Source: Nocardia macrotermitis (GTDB lineage Bacteria; Actinomycetota; Actinomycetes; Mycobacteriales; Mycobacteriaceae). Taken from it: 64,000 nucleotides of DNA. Where the stretch lies: the NCBI RefSeq assembly GCF_009604405.1, contig NZ_WEGK01000009.1:62001-126000 (forward strand). The letters run 5' to 3'. Shown here piece by piece: positions 48,298-57,968 of the stretch. The position numbers and the translations under genes are program-made. Within the stretch, counting starts at the first letter, position 1; each line of letters opens with the position of its first letter. The notes under the pieces were generated by a model. It was given only the letters and a program-made list of their open reading frames with translations. It was not told where the DNA came from and did not search any database.

Positions 48298-50189
48298 TAT
48301 GCGACGCCCAGATACGCCGATTTGACCGCCGGATCGGTCAGCAGCGCGCGGCCGCCACCGGTCATGGTGATCTCCCCGGTCTCCAGGATGTACGCGCGAT
48401 GCGAGCGGGTCAGCGCCTGCTGCGCGTTCTGCTCGACCAGCAGCACCGTCGTGCCGTTGGCATTGATCTCGCTGATGATCCGGAAGATCTGCTGGATCAC
48501 CATGGGCGCCAGACCCATCGACGGCTCGTCCAGCAGCAGCAGCTTGGGCCGGGCCATCAGCGCGCGCCCGATCGCGAGCATCTGCTGCTCACCACCGGAC
48601 ATGGTGCCGCCCACCTGCTTGCGGCGTTCGGCCAGACGCGGGAACAGTTCGAAGACCCGATCGAGCGTCTGCGCGTATTCCGCCTTCTGCTTGAACGGCC
48701 GTGCGTGACAACCCATGTCGAGGTTCTCCTGCACGGTCATCCCCGGGAACACACCGCGGCCCTCGGGGGCCTGGATCAGTCCCGCGTTGACCCGTTCGTG
48801 CGCCCGCATCCTGCTGACGTCCCTGCCCTCGAACGTGATCCGCCCGCGGCTCAGCGGCAGCAGTCCGGACAGCGCCCGCATGGTGGTGGTCTTACCGGCG
48901 CCGTTCGCACCCAGCAGGGTCACCAGCTCACCCTGTGCGACCTGGAGCGAAATCCCGTGCAGCGCTTGGATTCTGCCGTAGCCGACGACCATGTCCTCGA
49001 CCGCCAGCAGCGGTTCGGAGCCGCCGAATCCGGTGTGCTCGGTGGTGAGCGCGCTCGGTGACACCGCGGCGGTCTCCGGCCGCCGGAACGCCACATCGGG
49101 CCCCTGGTCGTCGGTGACCGGGTAGGGATCGCCGTCCCGGTAGACCGGCAGTACCGCGGTATCGGCCGCCGCGTCCGGATTCACGAACACCGACGGCGCG
49201 GATTCGTCCGCGGCGTCGGCGATGATCTCCGCCGCCTCGTCCTCGTCCGGCACACCCAGATAGGCCGCGATCACGGCCGGATCCTCGCGGATCTGCTCGG
49301 GCAGCGCGTCGGCGATCTTGCGCCCGAACTCCAGCACCACGATCCGGTCGGTCACACCCATGACCAGCCGCATATCGTGCTCGATCAGCAGCACGGTGAA
49401 CCCGTCGTCGCGGATCTTGCGGATCAGATCCATCAGCGCGGACTTCTCGCTCGGATTGAATCCCGCGGCAGGCTCGTCCAGGCACAGCAGCTTCGGCTCG
49501 GTCGCCAGCGCGCGGGCGATCTCCAGCCGACGCTGATCGCCGTAGGACAGATTGCGCGCCTTCTCCACCGCGCGCGGCGCGATGCCGACGAACTCCAGCA
49601 GCGCCATACCGCGTTCGACCGCGTCCCGCTCCTCGCGACGATGCCGAGGGGAACGGAACACCGCACCGGGCACCGAGGTGTGGTGCCGGGCGTCGGTGCC
49701 GACGACCACGTTCTCCAGCGCCGTCATCTCCCCGAACAACCGGATGTTCTGGAAGGTCCGGGCGATGCCCAGGCGAGTGATCTGATTGCGCTTGGTCTTG
49801 GTCAGCGGTTTGCCGTCGAAGTACACCGTGCCCGCCGTGGGCCGGTACACGCCGGTGATGGCGTTGAAGCAGGTCGTCTTGCCCGCGCCGTTGGGCCCGA
49901 TGAGGCCGAGGATCTCGCCGCGACGGATCTCGAAACTCACCGCGTCCAGCGCCGTCAGACCACCGAACCGCATCGTCAACCCGTCGGTGCGCAGCAGTGG
50001 CTCACCGACCGCGGTCTGGATGTCCCGGTGCGGCGCAACGACTTCCGCGACGGTCTCGGTATCGGCCAGGTCCGGAATCACCGCACCGATGTCGACCACA
50101 CCGGCCTGCCCGACCTCCGGTTCGCGCGCGTATCCGGCCCGCATGTCCTCGTTGTCGAACAGCGCGCCACCCTCGCCCGGCCCGCTCAT
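48297..50189 (-). CDS. Fused LivG-LivF branched-chain amino acid ABC ATPase
   Basis: A single 630-residue protein with two complete ATPases. The LivG-like half spans about residues 64-315: Walker A GPNGAGKTT at 98-106, RTFQNIRLFGEMT, signature LSYGDQRRLEIARAL, Walker B LLCLDEPAAGFNP. The LivF-like half spans about 393-630: Walker A GANGAGKTT at 427-435, APEGRGVFPGMTV, MSGGEQQMLAIGRAL, LLLLDEPSMGL. An acidic linker of about 75 residues joins them. These are normally separate genes. A 60-residue N-terminal extension precedes the first domain. It follows livM and livH. Confidence 0.93.
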   Translation of the reverse strand: MSGPGEGGALFDNEDMRAGYAREPEVGQAGVVDIGAVIPDLADTETVAEVVAPHRDIQTAVGEPLLRTDGLTMRFGGLTALDAVSFEIRRGEILGLIGPNGAGKTTCFNAITGVYRPTAGTVYFDGKPLTKTKRNQITRLGIARTFQNIRLFGEMTALENVVVGTDARHHTSVPGAVFRSPRHRREERDAVERGMALLEFVGIAPRAVEKARNLSYGDQRRLEIARALATEPKLLCLDEPAAGFNPSEKSALMDLIRKIRDDGFTVLLIEHDMRLVMGVTDRIVVLEFGRKIADALPEQIREDPAVIAAYLGVPDEDEAAEIIADAADESAPSVFVNPDAAADTAVLPVYRDGDPYPVTDDQGPDVAFRRPETAAVSPSALTTEHTGFGGSEPLLAVEDMVVGYGRIQALHGISLQVAQGELVTLLGANGAGKTTTMRALSGLLPLSRGRITFEGRDVSRMRAHERVNAGLIQAPEGRGVFPGMTVQENLDMGCHARPFKQKAEYAQTLDRVFELFPRLAERRKQVGGTMSGGEQQMLAIGRALMARPKLLLLDEPSMGLAPMVIQQIFRIISEINANGTTVLLVEQNAQQALTRSHRAYILETGEITMTGGGRALLTDPAVKSAYLGVA

Positions 50190-50202
50190 GCCATGTCCTT
50201 TC

Positions 50203-50267
50203 GCGCATGAGCGGGGCGCTGCGTGGTTACGCTCCGCTGCCTCCTCCGCGCCTGAACACTCATGCGC
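50203..50267 (+). repeat. 65-bp dispersed repeat, copy 3, intergenic
   Basis: It is bounded by perfect 9-bp inverted repeats, GCGCATGAG at 50203-50211 and CTCATGCGC at 50259-50267, with the core GTGGTTACGCTCCGCTGCC. It fills most of the gap between livM and the fused ATPase gene, and its right end contains the livM stop codon. The ribosome site of the ATPase gene (AAAGGA) lies just outside. Confidence 0.8.
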
Positions 50268-51495
50268 CAGCTCCCGTCGCCTCGGTGGCCTGCCCAGGCC
50301 GCCGCACCGCTCGATACACCTGCCGGGAGTAGGTGAGCAATTTCTGCCGCGCGGGGAACAGCCCCTGCGGACGGAAGATCATCACCACCACCAGCGTGAG
50401 ACCGAAGAACAGATATTTGAAGTCGCCCAACGACTGTCCGCCGACGTTCACCGACATGAACCGGTTCGGCAGGTACACGATCAGGAACGCGCCGACGATC
50501 ACGCCGAGCTTGTTGCCCTGACCACCCAGCACCACCGCGCACAGGAACAGCATCGAGTTGATGACGTTGAATCCGGTCGGGTTGATGAACTGCACCTGAC
50601 CGGCGTACAGCGCGCCGGACAGCCCGCCGACCGCCGCGCCGATGGTGAACGCCCACAGCTTGAACTTGAAGGTGGGCACGCCCATGATCTCCGCGGCGTC
50701 CTCGTCCTCGCGGATCGCGACCCAGGCACGGCCGACGCGGCTGCGCTCCAGGTTGCCGACCAGGATCAGCACCACGACCACCAGCAGCATGCCGATCCAG
50801 AACCACCAGACCCCGGAATTCGCGCGGTCCAGCAGATTCCCGGAATTCCGATCGCCGAGGTTGCCCGACGAGAAGTAGCCGCCGGTATGGGTTTTCGACT
50901 CGCCCAGATGCGGATACGCGATACCCGCCAGGCCGAGACTGCCGTTGGTGACCCCGCCCAGGTTGTCGGCGAGCAGACGCACGATCTCACCGAATCCGAG
51001 GGTCACGATCGCCAGGTAGTCACCGCGCAGCCGCAGCGTCGGGGTGCCCAGGATCAGGCCCGAGGCCGCGGTCGCCAGGATCGCCAGCGGCACGCAGACC
51101 AGCCACGCCCATTTCGAATCGAAGACACCGGAATTCGAATGGAACGGGCTGTTCGGACTGGTCAGGATGCCGACCGTATACGCGCCGACCGCGTAGAAGC
51201 CGACGTAGCCCAGGTCCAGCAGACCGGTCTGCCCGACCACCACGTTCAGGCCGATGGCGATCAGCGCGTACATCGCGAACTGCGCCATCACCCCGCCGAA
51301 ACTCGTTCCGGGAGTGTCGATCCCCGGCGGCGGGAACAGTGCGATCAGCCCGAGCACGATGACCGCGGGCACCCCGACCGCCCATTGCGCGGGCCGGGAC
51401 AATCCGCCCCACCAGCCGCGAATCGCATCACCCACACCGCGCGGACGCGGTTGCGGCGCAGTGGACGTCACCGGAACCTTCGTAGCCTCACTCAT
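50260..51495 (-). CDS. livM: Branched-chain amino acid ABC permease LivM
   Basis: A 411-residue membrane protein with the LivM core (IGLNVVVGQTGLLDLGYVGFYAVGAYTVGIL, TLRLRGDYLAIVTLGFGEIVRLLADN, SRVGRAWVAIREDEDAAEIMGV). About 40 residues precede the first membrane segment. The C-terminus (RAVRRPGQATEATGAGA) is encoded next to a repeat element. Its ATG overlaps the livH stop by four bases. Confidence 0.93.
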   Translation of the reverse strand: MSEATKVPVTSTAPQPRPRGVGDAIRGWWGGLSRPAQWAVGVPAVIVLGLIALFPPPGIDTPGTSFGGVMAQFAMYALIAIGLNVVVGQTGLLDLGYVGFYAVGAYTVGILTSPNSPFHSNSGVFDSKWAWLVCVPLAILATAASGLILGTPTLRLRGDYLAIVTLGFGEIVRLLADNLGGVTNGSLGLAGIAYPHLGESKTHTGGYFSSGNLGDRNSGNLLDRANSGVWWFWIGMLLVVVVLILVGNLERSRVGRAWVAIREDEDAAEIMGVPTFKFKLWAFTIGAAVGGLSGALYAGQVQFINPTGFNVINSMLFLCAVVLGGQGNKLGVIVGAFLIVYLPNRFMSVNVGGQSLGDFKYLFFGLTLVVVMIFRPQGLFPARQKLLTYSRQVYRAVRRPGQATEATGAGA

Positions 51496-52526
51496 ACTCG
51501 GGCCTTTCCGAGACTCTCACCCAGAATGCCCGTGGGACGCAGCATCAGCACCGCCACCAGCACCACGAACGCGACCACGTCACGCCACTGGGTACCGAAC
51601 AGGATCTGGCCGTAATCCTCGGCCAGGCCCAGCAGCAGACCACCCAGCAGCGCACCGCGCAGGTTGCCGATACCACCGAGCACCGCGGCGCTGAATGCCT
51701 TGACGCCCAGGATGAATCCGCCGTTGAAGACGATGCCCTGCGGCACCTTCAAGGTGTAGAGCGTCGCGGCGGCGCCGGCGAGCAGGCCGCCGATGAGGAA
51801 GGTCAGCATGATGACCCGCTCCCGCGAGACGCCCATCAGCGTCGCGGTGTCGGGATCCTGCGCGACCGCGCGAATGGCACGGCCGAACTTCGTGCGGTTG
51901 ATCAGGATCTCGGTGAGCGCGGCCAACGCGACCGCGGCCAGCACGATCACGATCGCCACATTCGTCACCGAGGCTCCGAACAGGGAGAACTCCTGTTTGG
52001 GCTCGACCAGTTTGATCGGCTGCTGCGGATTGGTGCCGCCCAGCCCGGTCACGAATTTCGGCAGCACGTAGTGCACGAACTCCTGCAGCACGAACGACAT
52101 GCCGATCGCGGTGATCAGGAAGATCAGGGGTTTCGCGCCGCGCTTGCGCAGCGGCCGGTAGGCGACGCGCTCCAGGCCGACGGCGGTCGCACCGGACACC
52201 GCCATGCCGATCAGCATCGCCACCAGCAGGTAGACGACCGTCAGCAGCACGCCCTGGGAGTAGGCGTTCCCACTGGCGGTGAATCCCAGCAACTCCAGTC
52301 CGACATACTGTCCGAACATGCCGAGCATGAAGACCTCGGAATGGGCGAAGTTGATCAGCCTCAGGACGCCGTAGACCAGGGTGTAGCCGACGGCCACCAG
52401 CGCGTAGATCGCGCCGTAGCTCAGCCCGTCGACGGTCAGCTGCCAGAACTGGTCGACCACCCCGGAAATGTTGAAATCAATGGTCCCGGCGTACAACGCC
52501 GGATCCGCCAATGCGGTTACAGACAT
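51492..52526 (-). CDS. livH: Branched-chain amino acid ABC permease LivH
   Basis: A 344-residue permease with the LivH features: GLSYGAIYALVAVGYTLVYGVLRLINFAHSEVFMLG near the N-terminus and FGRAIRAVAQDPDTATLMGVSRERVIMLTFLIGGLLAGAAA, the ATPase-contact loop. It forms the channel with LivM and is translated in a coupled way with it. Confidence 0.94.
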   Translation of the reverse strand: MSVTALADPALYAGTIDFNISGVVDQFWQLTVDGLSYGAIYALVAVGYTLVYGVLRLINFAHSEVFMLGMFGQYVGLELLGFTASGNAYSQGVLLTVVYLLVAMLIGMAVSGATAVGLERVAYRPLRKRGAKPLIFLITAIGMSFVLQEFVHYVLPKFVTGLGGTNPQQPIKLVEPKQEFSLFGASVTNVAIVIVLAAVALAALTEILINRTKFGRAIRAVAQDPDTATLMGVSRERVIMLTFLIGGLLAGAAATLYTLKVPQGIVFNGGFILGVKAFSAAVLGGIGNLRGALLGGLLLGLAEDYGQILFGTQWRDVVAFVVLVAVLMLRPTGILGESLGKARV

Positions 52527-52622
52527 TCGACACTCTCGTCATCGTGGGAAACAGCGTGCCCGGGTCCCGGTGCGGACCGCCGGAGCGGAAAACACGGGTG
52601 CCCCGCCAAGGTGATGGCAGGG

Positions 52623-52660
52623 GCGTGCACCGGGACGAGGGTTCGCCTCCCGGTGCACGC
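52623..52660 (-). terminator. Hairpin between livJ and livH
   Basis: Perfect 13-bp arms GCGTGCACCGGGA and TCCCGGTGCACGC with a 12-base loop lie just beyond the livJ stop codon. A second weaker stem is at 52600-52624. As partial terminators or RNA-protecting stems they could give more binding protein than permease, a common arrangement in ABC operons. Confidence 0.65.
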
Positions 52661-52683
52661 TGTTGCCGATACGGGGTTGGTCC

Positions 52684-53928
52684 CTACTTGACCTGGTACA
52701 TCCAGATCAGAGCGTTCGACAGTTCGCCCGTGCTGTCCCACTTGTAGTGACGCGCCAGGCCCTGGCCGTCGTAGTTGCGCACGTAGTCGAGGATCTCGGG
52801 ACGGGTGACCTTGCCCGAGTCGATCGCCTTCAGCACGATCGTGGTGAGGTCGTACGCCTCGACCGAGTACACGCCCGGGTCCTGCTTGTTCAGCGCCTTG
52901 TACTCGGCGGCGAAGGTGTCCGGAGCCGGACCACAGGGGCAGGACAGCAGTGCGCCCTTGGCCGAATCGCCCGCCTGCTTGACGAACTGCGGGTCGTTGG
53001 TGCCGTCGTCGGAGACGAAGGTCGCGGTGACGCCGGCCGAGTGCAGCTGCTCGACGAGCGGCGCGGCCTCGGCGTAGTACCCGGAGTAGAAGATCGCGTC
53101 GGGCTTGGCGGCCGACACCTTCGAGACGGTCGCGGCGAAGTCCTTGTCACCGGTCTTCACCTGAGCCGCGCAGGACTCGTCGGCGGCCGAACCGAGCGCC
53201 GCGATGACCGACTTGGCAAGGCCCACACCGTAATCGGAGTCGTCCTGCACCACGCAGATCTTCTTGAAGCCGCCCGCGCCGGTCAGGTAGTTCGCGACCG
53301 AGGGGCCCTGCAGGTCGTCGTTGGCCAGACCGCGGAAGAAGGTCTTCCAGCCGTTCTTGGTCAGCGAGGCGTTGGTGGCCGAGGAGGTCAGCGCGGGCAG
53401 GCCGGCGTCGCTGATGATCTGGCCGGTCGCCTTGGTCTCACCGGAGAAGGCGGGACCGATCAGGGCGCTCACCGACTGGTCGCTGATCACCGTCGGGATG
53501 ACCTGGCTGGCCTTCTGCGGATCGCCCTCGGTGTCGAACGGCTTGAGCTGCACCTGGCAGGCCGGGTTCGCCGCGTTGTGCTTCTGGAGGGCCAGCTTCA
53601 CGCCGTCCTCGATGTTGATGCCCAGTGCGGAGTTCGCACCGGTGAGCGCACCGGCCATCGCGATCGCGGTGGTGGCGGCACACTTGGCCTTACCGTCGCC
53701 GGCGGGGTCGGCGGCCTTCGCGGTACCCGTCTGGGTCACCGCCTTGCCCTGCTTGTCGACCTGCACCAGCGATTTGATCGACAGCCCGGCTCCGCTGTCA
53801 CCACCGGCGTTGTTCGACGTCGTTTTGCTACTGCAACCGGCCACGGCCAGTACGGCCGCCGCCCCGATCGCCAACGCACCGCGAACCACGCGAGTCCGCG
53901 TGGTGCTCCGCGTTATTGAACCAAGCAC
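52684..53928 (-). CDS. livJ: Branched-chain amino acid ABC binding lipoprotein
   Basis: A 414-residue periplasmic-type receptor of the leucine/isoleucine/valine family, lipid-anchored: signal peptide with lipobox VLAVAGC near residue 31. Domain features include AMAGALTGANSALGINIEDGVKLALQKHN and LIGPAFSGETKATGQIISDAGLPALTSSAT. Two hairpins in the leader (CTCCCGG/CCGGGAG and GCCGAC/GTCGGC, 53957-53990) precede the start. It heads the livJ-H-M-GF cluster. Confidence 0.92.
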   Translation of the reverse strand: MLGSITRSTTRTRVVRGALAIGAAAVLAVAGCSSKTTSNNAGGDSGAGLSIKSLVQVDKQGKAVTQTGTAKAADPAGDGKAKCAATTAIAMAGALTGANSALGINIEDGVKLALQKHNAANPACQVQLKPFDTEGDPQKASQVIPTVISDQSVSALIGPAFSGETKATGQIISDAGLPALTSSATNASLTKNGWKTFFRGLANDDLQGPSVANYLTGAGGFKKICVVQDDSDYGVGLAKSVIAALGSAADESCAAQVKTGDKDFAATVSKVSAAKPDAIFYSGYYAEAAPLVEQLHSAGVTATFVSDDGTNDPQFVKQAGDSAKGALLSCPCGPAPDTFAAEYKALNKQDPGVYSVEAYDLTTIVLKAIDSGKVTRPEILDYVRNYDGQGLARHYKWDSTGELSNALIWMYQVK

Positions 53929-54113
53929 GATTCACCTCTATGTTCTTCTGTTCTCCCGGGGTTGCCGGGAGAGCCGACCATGTCGGCCAAGCACAGAACA
54001 TAGCGTTGTGACGTTAGCTCCGCATCACAATCGGGCCTCCGACACTCCTTCGATCCCGAATATTCGTCAAGATCGTGTTTCCACCGTGTTAATCCATAGC
54101 AAATACATCGCTA

Positions 54114-54734
54114 CTACGACTTGGGTGCGAGGTTCTCCAAAACGACCTCGGCAACCGCCTTCATCGTCGTGCGACGGTCCATCGCGGTGCGCTGAATCCA
54201 CTTGAACGCCTGCGGCTCCGAAAGCCCCTGCGTCTGCATCAGCACACCCTTGGCGCGCTCGACGAGTTTGCGCGTCTCGAGCCGCTCGGACAGGCTCGCG
54301 ACCTCGCTCTCGAGCGCGCTGATCTCGTGGAAACGGCTGGCCGCGAGTTCGATCGCCGGCACCAGGTCGGATTTGGTGAACGGCTTGACCAGGTAGGCCA
54401 TCGCCCCCGCGTCGCGGGCCCGCTCGACCAGGTCACGCTGGCTGAATGCGGTCAAGATCACAACGGGCGCAACACGATTGGTCGCGATCTCCGCGGCGGC
54501 GTCGATACCGTCGCGACGCGGCATCTTCACATCCATGATCACCAGATCGGGCCGCAGCTCACCGGCCAGATCGACCGCCTGCTGGCCGTCGCCCGCCTCA
54601 CCGACGACCTCGTAGCCCTCCTCGGTGAGCATCTCCACGAGATCCATCCGGATGAGTGCCTCGTCCTCGGCCACGACCACGCGCTTGGCGGCGGTCGCCC
54701 CATCCTTCTTCACGCCCCCTGTTGACGTTCCCAT
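54114..54734 (-). CDS. pdtaR: ANTAR-domain response regulator (PdtaR-like)
   Basis: A 206-residue regulator. The receiver domain (about 15-130) has the acidic pocket VVVAEDEALIR, the phosphorylated Asp68 in LVIMDVKMP, and the Lys in YLVKPF. The C-terminal ANTAR domain (about 140-200: LETRKLVERAKGVLMQTQGLSEPQAFKWIQRTAMDRRTTMKAVAEVVL) binds paired RNA hairpins to prevent termination. M. tuberculosis Rv1626/PdtaR, partner of kinase PdtaS, is at the same position. No kinase gene is adjacent. Confidence 0.93.
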   Translation of the reverse strand: MGTSTGGVKKDGATAAKRVVVAEDEALIRMDLVEMLTEEGYEVVGEAGDGQQAVDLAGELRPDLVIMDVKMPRRDGIDAAAEIATNRVAPVVILTAFSQRDLVERARDAGAMAYLVKPFTKSDLVPAIELAASRFHEISALESEVASLSERLETRKLVERAKGVLMQTQGLSEPQAFKWIQRTAMDRRTTMKAVAEVVLENLAPKS

Positions 54735-54941
54735 TCACAGACCCCTCGTAATCCGATGCCGATACCCGATGCTCCGATACAGTCCGACGCCGCCCTCGAC
54801 GGACCGCAACGCTACGCATCCGAGTTCCCGCAAGCGTACCGTTCGACGCCGTCCAGAACCCACCTACCCAGCGCGAATCGGGGCAGTATCACACCGATTC
54901 GGTTCTCGGCGGGGTCACCGGCTATGATTTTCAACCGGTGC

Positions 54942-55028
54942 GCCGAGTTGGCGGAACAGGCAGACGCGACGGTCTCAAAAACCGTTGTCCGAAAGGACGT
55001 GTGGGTTCGAGTCCCACACTCGGCACCA
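54942..55028 (+). tRNA. tRNA-Leu (CAA anticodon)
   Basis: A class II tRNA. The acceptor stem pairs GCCGAGT with ACTCGGC, the anticodon stem ACGGT/ACCGT encloses the loop CTCAAAA with anticodon CAA, a long variable arm (TGTCC/GGACG) is present, and the T-arm has GTTCGAGTC. The discriminator is A and CCA is encoded (55026-55028). Confidence 0.95.
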
Positions 55029-55239
55029 AGCGGAGCACGGCTTCCCCCCTTCTCATCGGCACCTCGCCAACTCTTCCGCACACAATCGGCAAACCGCCGG
55101 GCAATCGGCAGCGGCTCGTTCGGAATATCCGCCGAATTTCACGAGCCCCGCGAATCACCGCGATCGAACCGATCACCCGCGTATTACGTGCAAACACGAC
55201 AGGGGTCGTATCCGGGCCCCGCTCGTCAGGAGGTCGCGA

Positions 55240-55758
55240 ATGCGCGTGAATCGACTCACCGCGGATCTGTCCGAATATCCGGATCTCGTCGTCATCTATC
55301 TCGGGATGCGCGTCCGGACGCCGCGGGGCATGCTGCGCCTGCTCGGGCTGGGCCCGAAACTCTATCGCGCACACCACGATCGGCCCGACGGACTGCTGCT
55401 GCACGAGGATCTGATCTGGTCGCTGTTCCCGCCGCACTGGGGCGCGCGGCAGTACTGGCGGGACCTGGACAGCCTGGAGCGCTGGACCCGTTCGGCACCG
55501 CATCGTGACTGGTGGCAGCGTTTTCTGCGGGACTCCGGCGGGACCGGATTCTGGCACGAGGCGTACTTCCTGCGCGGCGGCATCGACACCATGTACGACG
55601 ATATGACCACTCCGGCCGGACTCGCCCGGATCGCGCCGACAGTGGCGATGCGCGGGCGGCTGTTCTCCACCCGCGGCCGCGTCGAGGACGCCGATCCGAA
55701 GGCCGCGCCCGTGATCGACGAAAACACTTTTTACCGAAAAGATTCCGACCGGAAATAA
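55240..55758 (+). CDS. DUF4188 family protein
   Basis: A 172-residue protein matching the DUF4188 monooxygenase-like family: VIYLGMRVRTPRGMLRLL, WGARQYWRDLDSLERWTR, HRDWWQRFLRDSGGTGFWHEAYFL and the terminal MRGRLFSTRGR. The fold is a ferredoxin-like alpha/beta barrel related to small haem- or substrate-binding monooxygenases. The exact reaction is unknown. CAGGAGG lies seven bases ahead of ATG 55240. Confidence 0.8.
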   Translation: MRVNRLTADLSEYPDLVVIYLGMRVRTPRGMLRLLGLGPKLYRAHHDRPDGLLLHEDLIWSLFPPHWGARQYWRDLDSLERWTRSAPHRDWWQRFLRDSGGTGFWHEAYFLRGGIDTMYDDMTTPAGLARIAPTVAMRGRLFSTRGRVEDADPKAAPVIDENTFYRKDSDRK

Positions 55759-55903
55759 TTCATCGAGTTCCACGTCGTGCAGCGATTCACAAGCAAACTG
55801 TTCTCACGCGACTCGCTACACCAAAATGAACATCTGGCGAAAATGGCGAATTTCCGCTATTGCGCTCTTCTCGTCGCGCCCGCGGGCGCATACCGTACCT
55901 GCC

Positions 55904-56530
55904 ATGCATGTCCTGTTCGTCTGCACCGGCAATGTGTGCCGCTCGGTGATCGCCGAACGCCTCACCCGCGCCCTCGCGGACGAGCACGGACTGTACGAAC
56001 TCACCGCGGAGAGCGCCGGAACCCGCGCCCTGGTCGGATTCGGCGTGGAACCGCTTGCGGCGCAGACGATCACCGGACTCGGCGGGAACGCCAGCGGATT
56101 CCGCTCCCGGCGCCTGAAACCGGAGCTGGTGGATCGCGCCGATCTGGTCCTGGCCATGACCGAACAGATCCGCGACGACATCGTCGCGCACGTCCCCGGC
56201 GCGCATCCCCGCACCTTCACGCTGTTGCAGGCGCACCGCATCGCCAAGGTCAGCGGCGCGCGCACGGTCGACGAGATGGACCGTGCCCGTAACGATCTGG
56301 CGCTGGTGGGCCGGGAGAACATCGCCGATCCGGTGGGCCTGTCCCCGCAGAAGTACTGCGAGATCGGCGACCAGATCGCCGAAACCCTCGCCCCGCTGCT
56401 GCTGTGGATGTGCATGCCCGTCGGGCGCAACACCGACGAGCGCGGCCGTCCGCGTCTGGTGGTGCTCCCCGGCGGGCGGCAGGATCACCCGCCGGTGGTC
56501 GACGAGACTCGAATCGACCGACAGGCCTGA
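55904..56530 (+). CDS. Low-molecular-weight protein phosphatase family protein
   Basis: A 208-residue protein. The P-loop CTGNVCRS (Cys7-x5-Arg13) of the low-molecular-weight tyrosine phosphatases opens the sequence, and the general-acid Asp is likely that in ENIADPVGLSPQKY. Mid-protein blocks (ADLVLAMTEQIRDDIV, TFTLLQ) fit the family. The last 30 residues are not conserved. Targets are unknown. Confidence 0.87.
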   Translation: MHVLFVCTGNVCRSVIAERLTRALADEHGLYELTAESAGTRALVGFGVEPLAAQTITGLGGNASGFRSRRLKPELVDRADLVLAMTEQIRDDIVAHVPGAHPRTFTLLQAHRIAKVSGARTVDEMDRARNDLALVGRENIADPVGLSPQKYCEIGDQIAETLAPLLLWMCMPVGRNTDERGRPRLVVLPGGRQDHPPVVDETRIDRQA

Positions 56531-56644
56531 GCAATTCGCGCCGACGCACCCGTCGACGGCCCGGCTCCCCAATTCGCGCGGGAGCGACTACACTGCCGGG
56601 CGAATGGCTCTGCCGAAGGTTCGACACAAGAACAGGACTCAGAC

Positions 56645-57046
56645 ATGCCGAAACGCATTTCGGATGTTTCTCTCCATGTTTACGTGACACCCGAGACGCT
56701 CGATCGGGTCGTGGCCACCGTCCGCAGGGTGGTCGACCAGCACGTGGCCGATCGCGACCTGTTCGCCTGGCGGTTCACGCTGCCGGTCGAACCGGACCAG
56801 CCGGACCACGCGATGCTGGAAACCCAATGGAGACTGGATAATCCGGACCAGGACCCGGGCGATCGGCGCACCTACGAGATCGCCGTGAGCCTGGTCGGTG
56901 ACGCGAAACTGCTCACCGGGGCGAATCTGGCCCAGCTGGAGACCCGCCTCATGCTGTCCCTCTCGACGCAGGACGCGGTCCCCTACGAGATCCGCACCCT
57001 GCATCGGGAGAGTTTCGATCTCGAAGAGAACCGCGAACTGATCTGA
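56645..57046 (+). CDS. Hypothetical acidic protein
   Basis: A 133-residue soluble protein (MPKRISDVSLHVYVTPETLDRVVATVRRVVDQH) with alternating strands and helices and no signal or membrane segment. It lies between the phosphatase and the convergent tesB gene. I do not recognise a family. Confidence 0.65.
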   Translation: MPKRISDVSLHVYVTPETLDRVVATVRRVVDQHVADRDLFAWRFTLPVEPDQPDHAMLETQWRLDNPDQDPGDRRTYEIAVSLVGDAKLLTGANLAQLETRLMLSLSTQDAVPYEIRTLHRESFDLEENRELI

Positions 57047-57070
57047 AACGTATTCGGCCGGTCCGGGGGT

Positions 57071-57967
57071 TCAGCGCCGGGCCGGGAAGTGCCGGATGAC
57101 CCCCTCCTGGACCACCGTCGCCAGCAATTCCCCTGCGCGAGAATAGAAGTGGCCCATGGCCAGGCCGCGCTGCCCGGCCGCGACGGGCGACTGGGTGGCG
57201 TACAGCGCCCAGTCGTCGAAGCGGAACGGACGGTGGAACCAGATGGAGTGGTTCACCGTCGCCGCGACGATGCGGTCGAAACCCCAGGACAGCCCGTGCG
57301 TGGTGATGATCGAGTCCAGCACCGTGGTGTCCGACGAATAGCCCAGCGCCGCAACGTGAATCAGCGGATCGTCGGGCAGGGTGCCATCGGCCTTCATCCA
57401 CACCCGGTTGTGGTTGAGGGTCTCACCGGTGCCCTTGAGGATCCACGCCGGATCGTTGGTATACCGCATATCGATCGGATGCGGGGCCTGCACGAACATC
57501 TGCAACCGGTCCTCGAGGCCCTCGAAGGACTCCTCGACGCGCGGCAGCCCGTCCGGGTCGGGCACCTGCGGCTGCGGGGTGGCGTGCTCGAGCCCCTTGC
57601 CGTAGTCCTGGAACGCCGCCAGCATGACGAACAGTTCCTGATCGTCCTGATAGGCGGTCACCGTGCGATTGGCGAACGCGCGCCCGTCGCGGTGCCGCTC
57701 GACCCGGTATTCGATCGGCTTCTTCACATCGCCGCCACGCACGAAATGCGCGTTGACCGCGTGCACCGGACGTTCGGGACCCACGGTCCGACCGGCGGCG
57801 ATGATCGCCTGAGCCACCAGCTGCCCGCCGAAGGTCCGACTCCACACCTTCTCCGGATGCTGGCCGAGGAAAACGTCCTCACCCATCTGCTCGAGGTCCA
57901 AAAGACCGAGCAGAATATCCAGATCACCAGTACCCGTAGACACCGACTCGCCCAGTGAAGCACTCAA
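57071..57967 (-). CDS. tesB: Acyl-CoA thioesterase II
   Basis: A 298-residue double hotdog enzyme that hydrolyses acyl-CoA to free acid and CoA. First half: FLGQHPEKVWSRTFGGQLVAQAIIAAGRTV and HFVRGGDVKKPIEYRVE; second half: SLDSIITTHGL-type block (VLDSIITTHGLSWGFDRIVAATVNHSIWFHRPFRFDDW) with the catalytic Asp, Ser/Thr and Gln region. Start is TTG 57967, one base from the pyk stop; GTG 57943 is an alternative. M. tuberculosis tesB1 also follows pykA. Confidence 0.94.
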   Translation of the reverse strand: MSASLGESVSTGTGDLDILLGLLDLEQMGEDVFLGQHPEKVWSRTFGGQLVAQAIIAAGRTVGPERPVHAVNAHFVRGGDVKKPIEYRVERHRDGRAFANRTVTAYQDDQELFVMLAAFQDYGKGLEHATPQPQVPDPDGLPRVEESFEGLEDRLQMFVQAPHPIDMRYTNDPAWILKGTGETLNHNRVWMKADGTLPDDPLIHVAALGYSSDTTVLDSIITTHGLSWGFDRIVAATVNHSIWFHRPFRFDDWALYATQSPVAAGQRGLAMGHFYSRAGELLATVVQEGVIRHFPARR

Positions 57968-57968
57968 C

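Noticed and set aside
53950..53995. Paired hairpins in the livJ leader as a riboswitch
   Set aside because: Only two simple stems are visible, with no conserved riboswitch core that I recognise.
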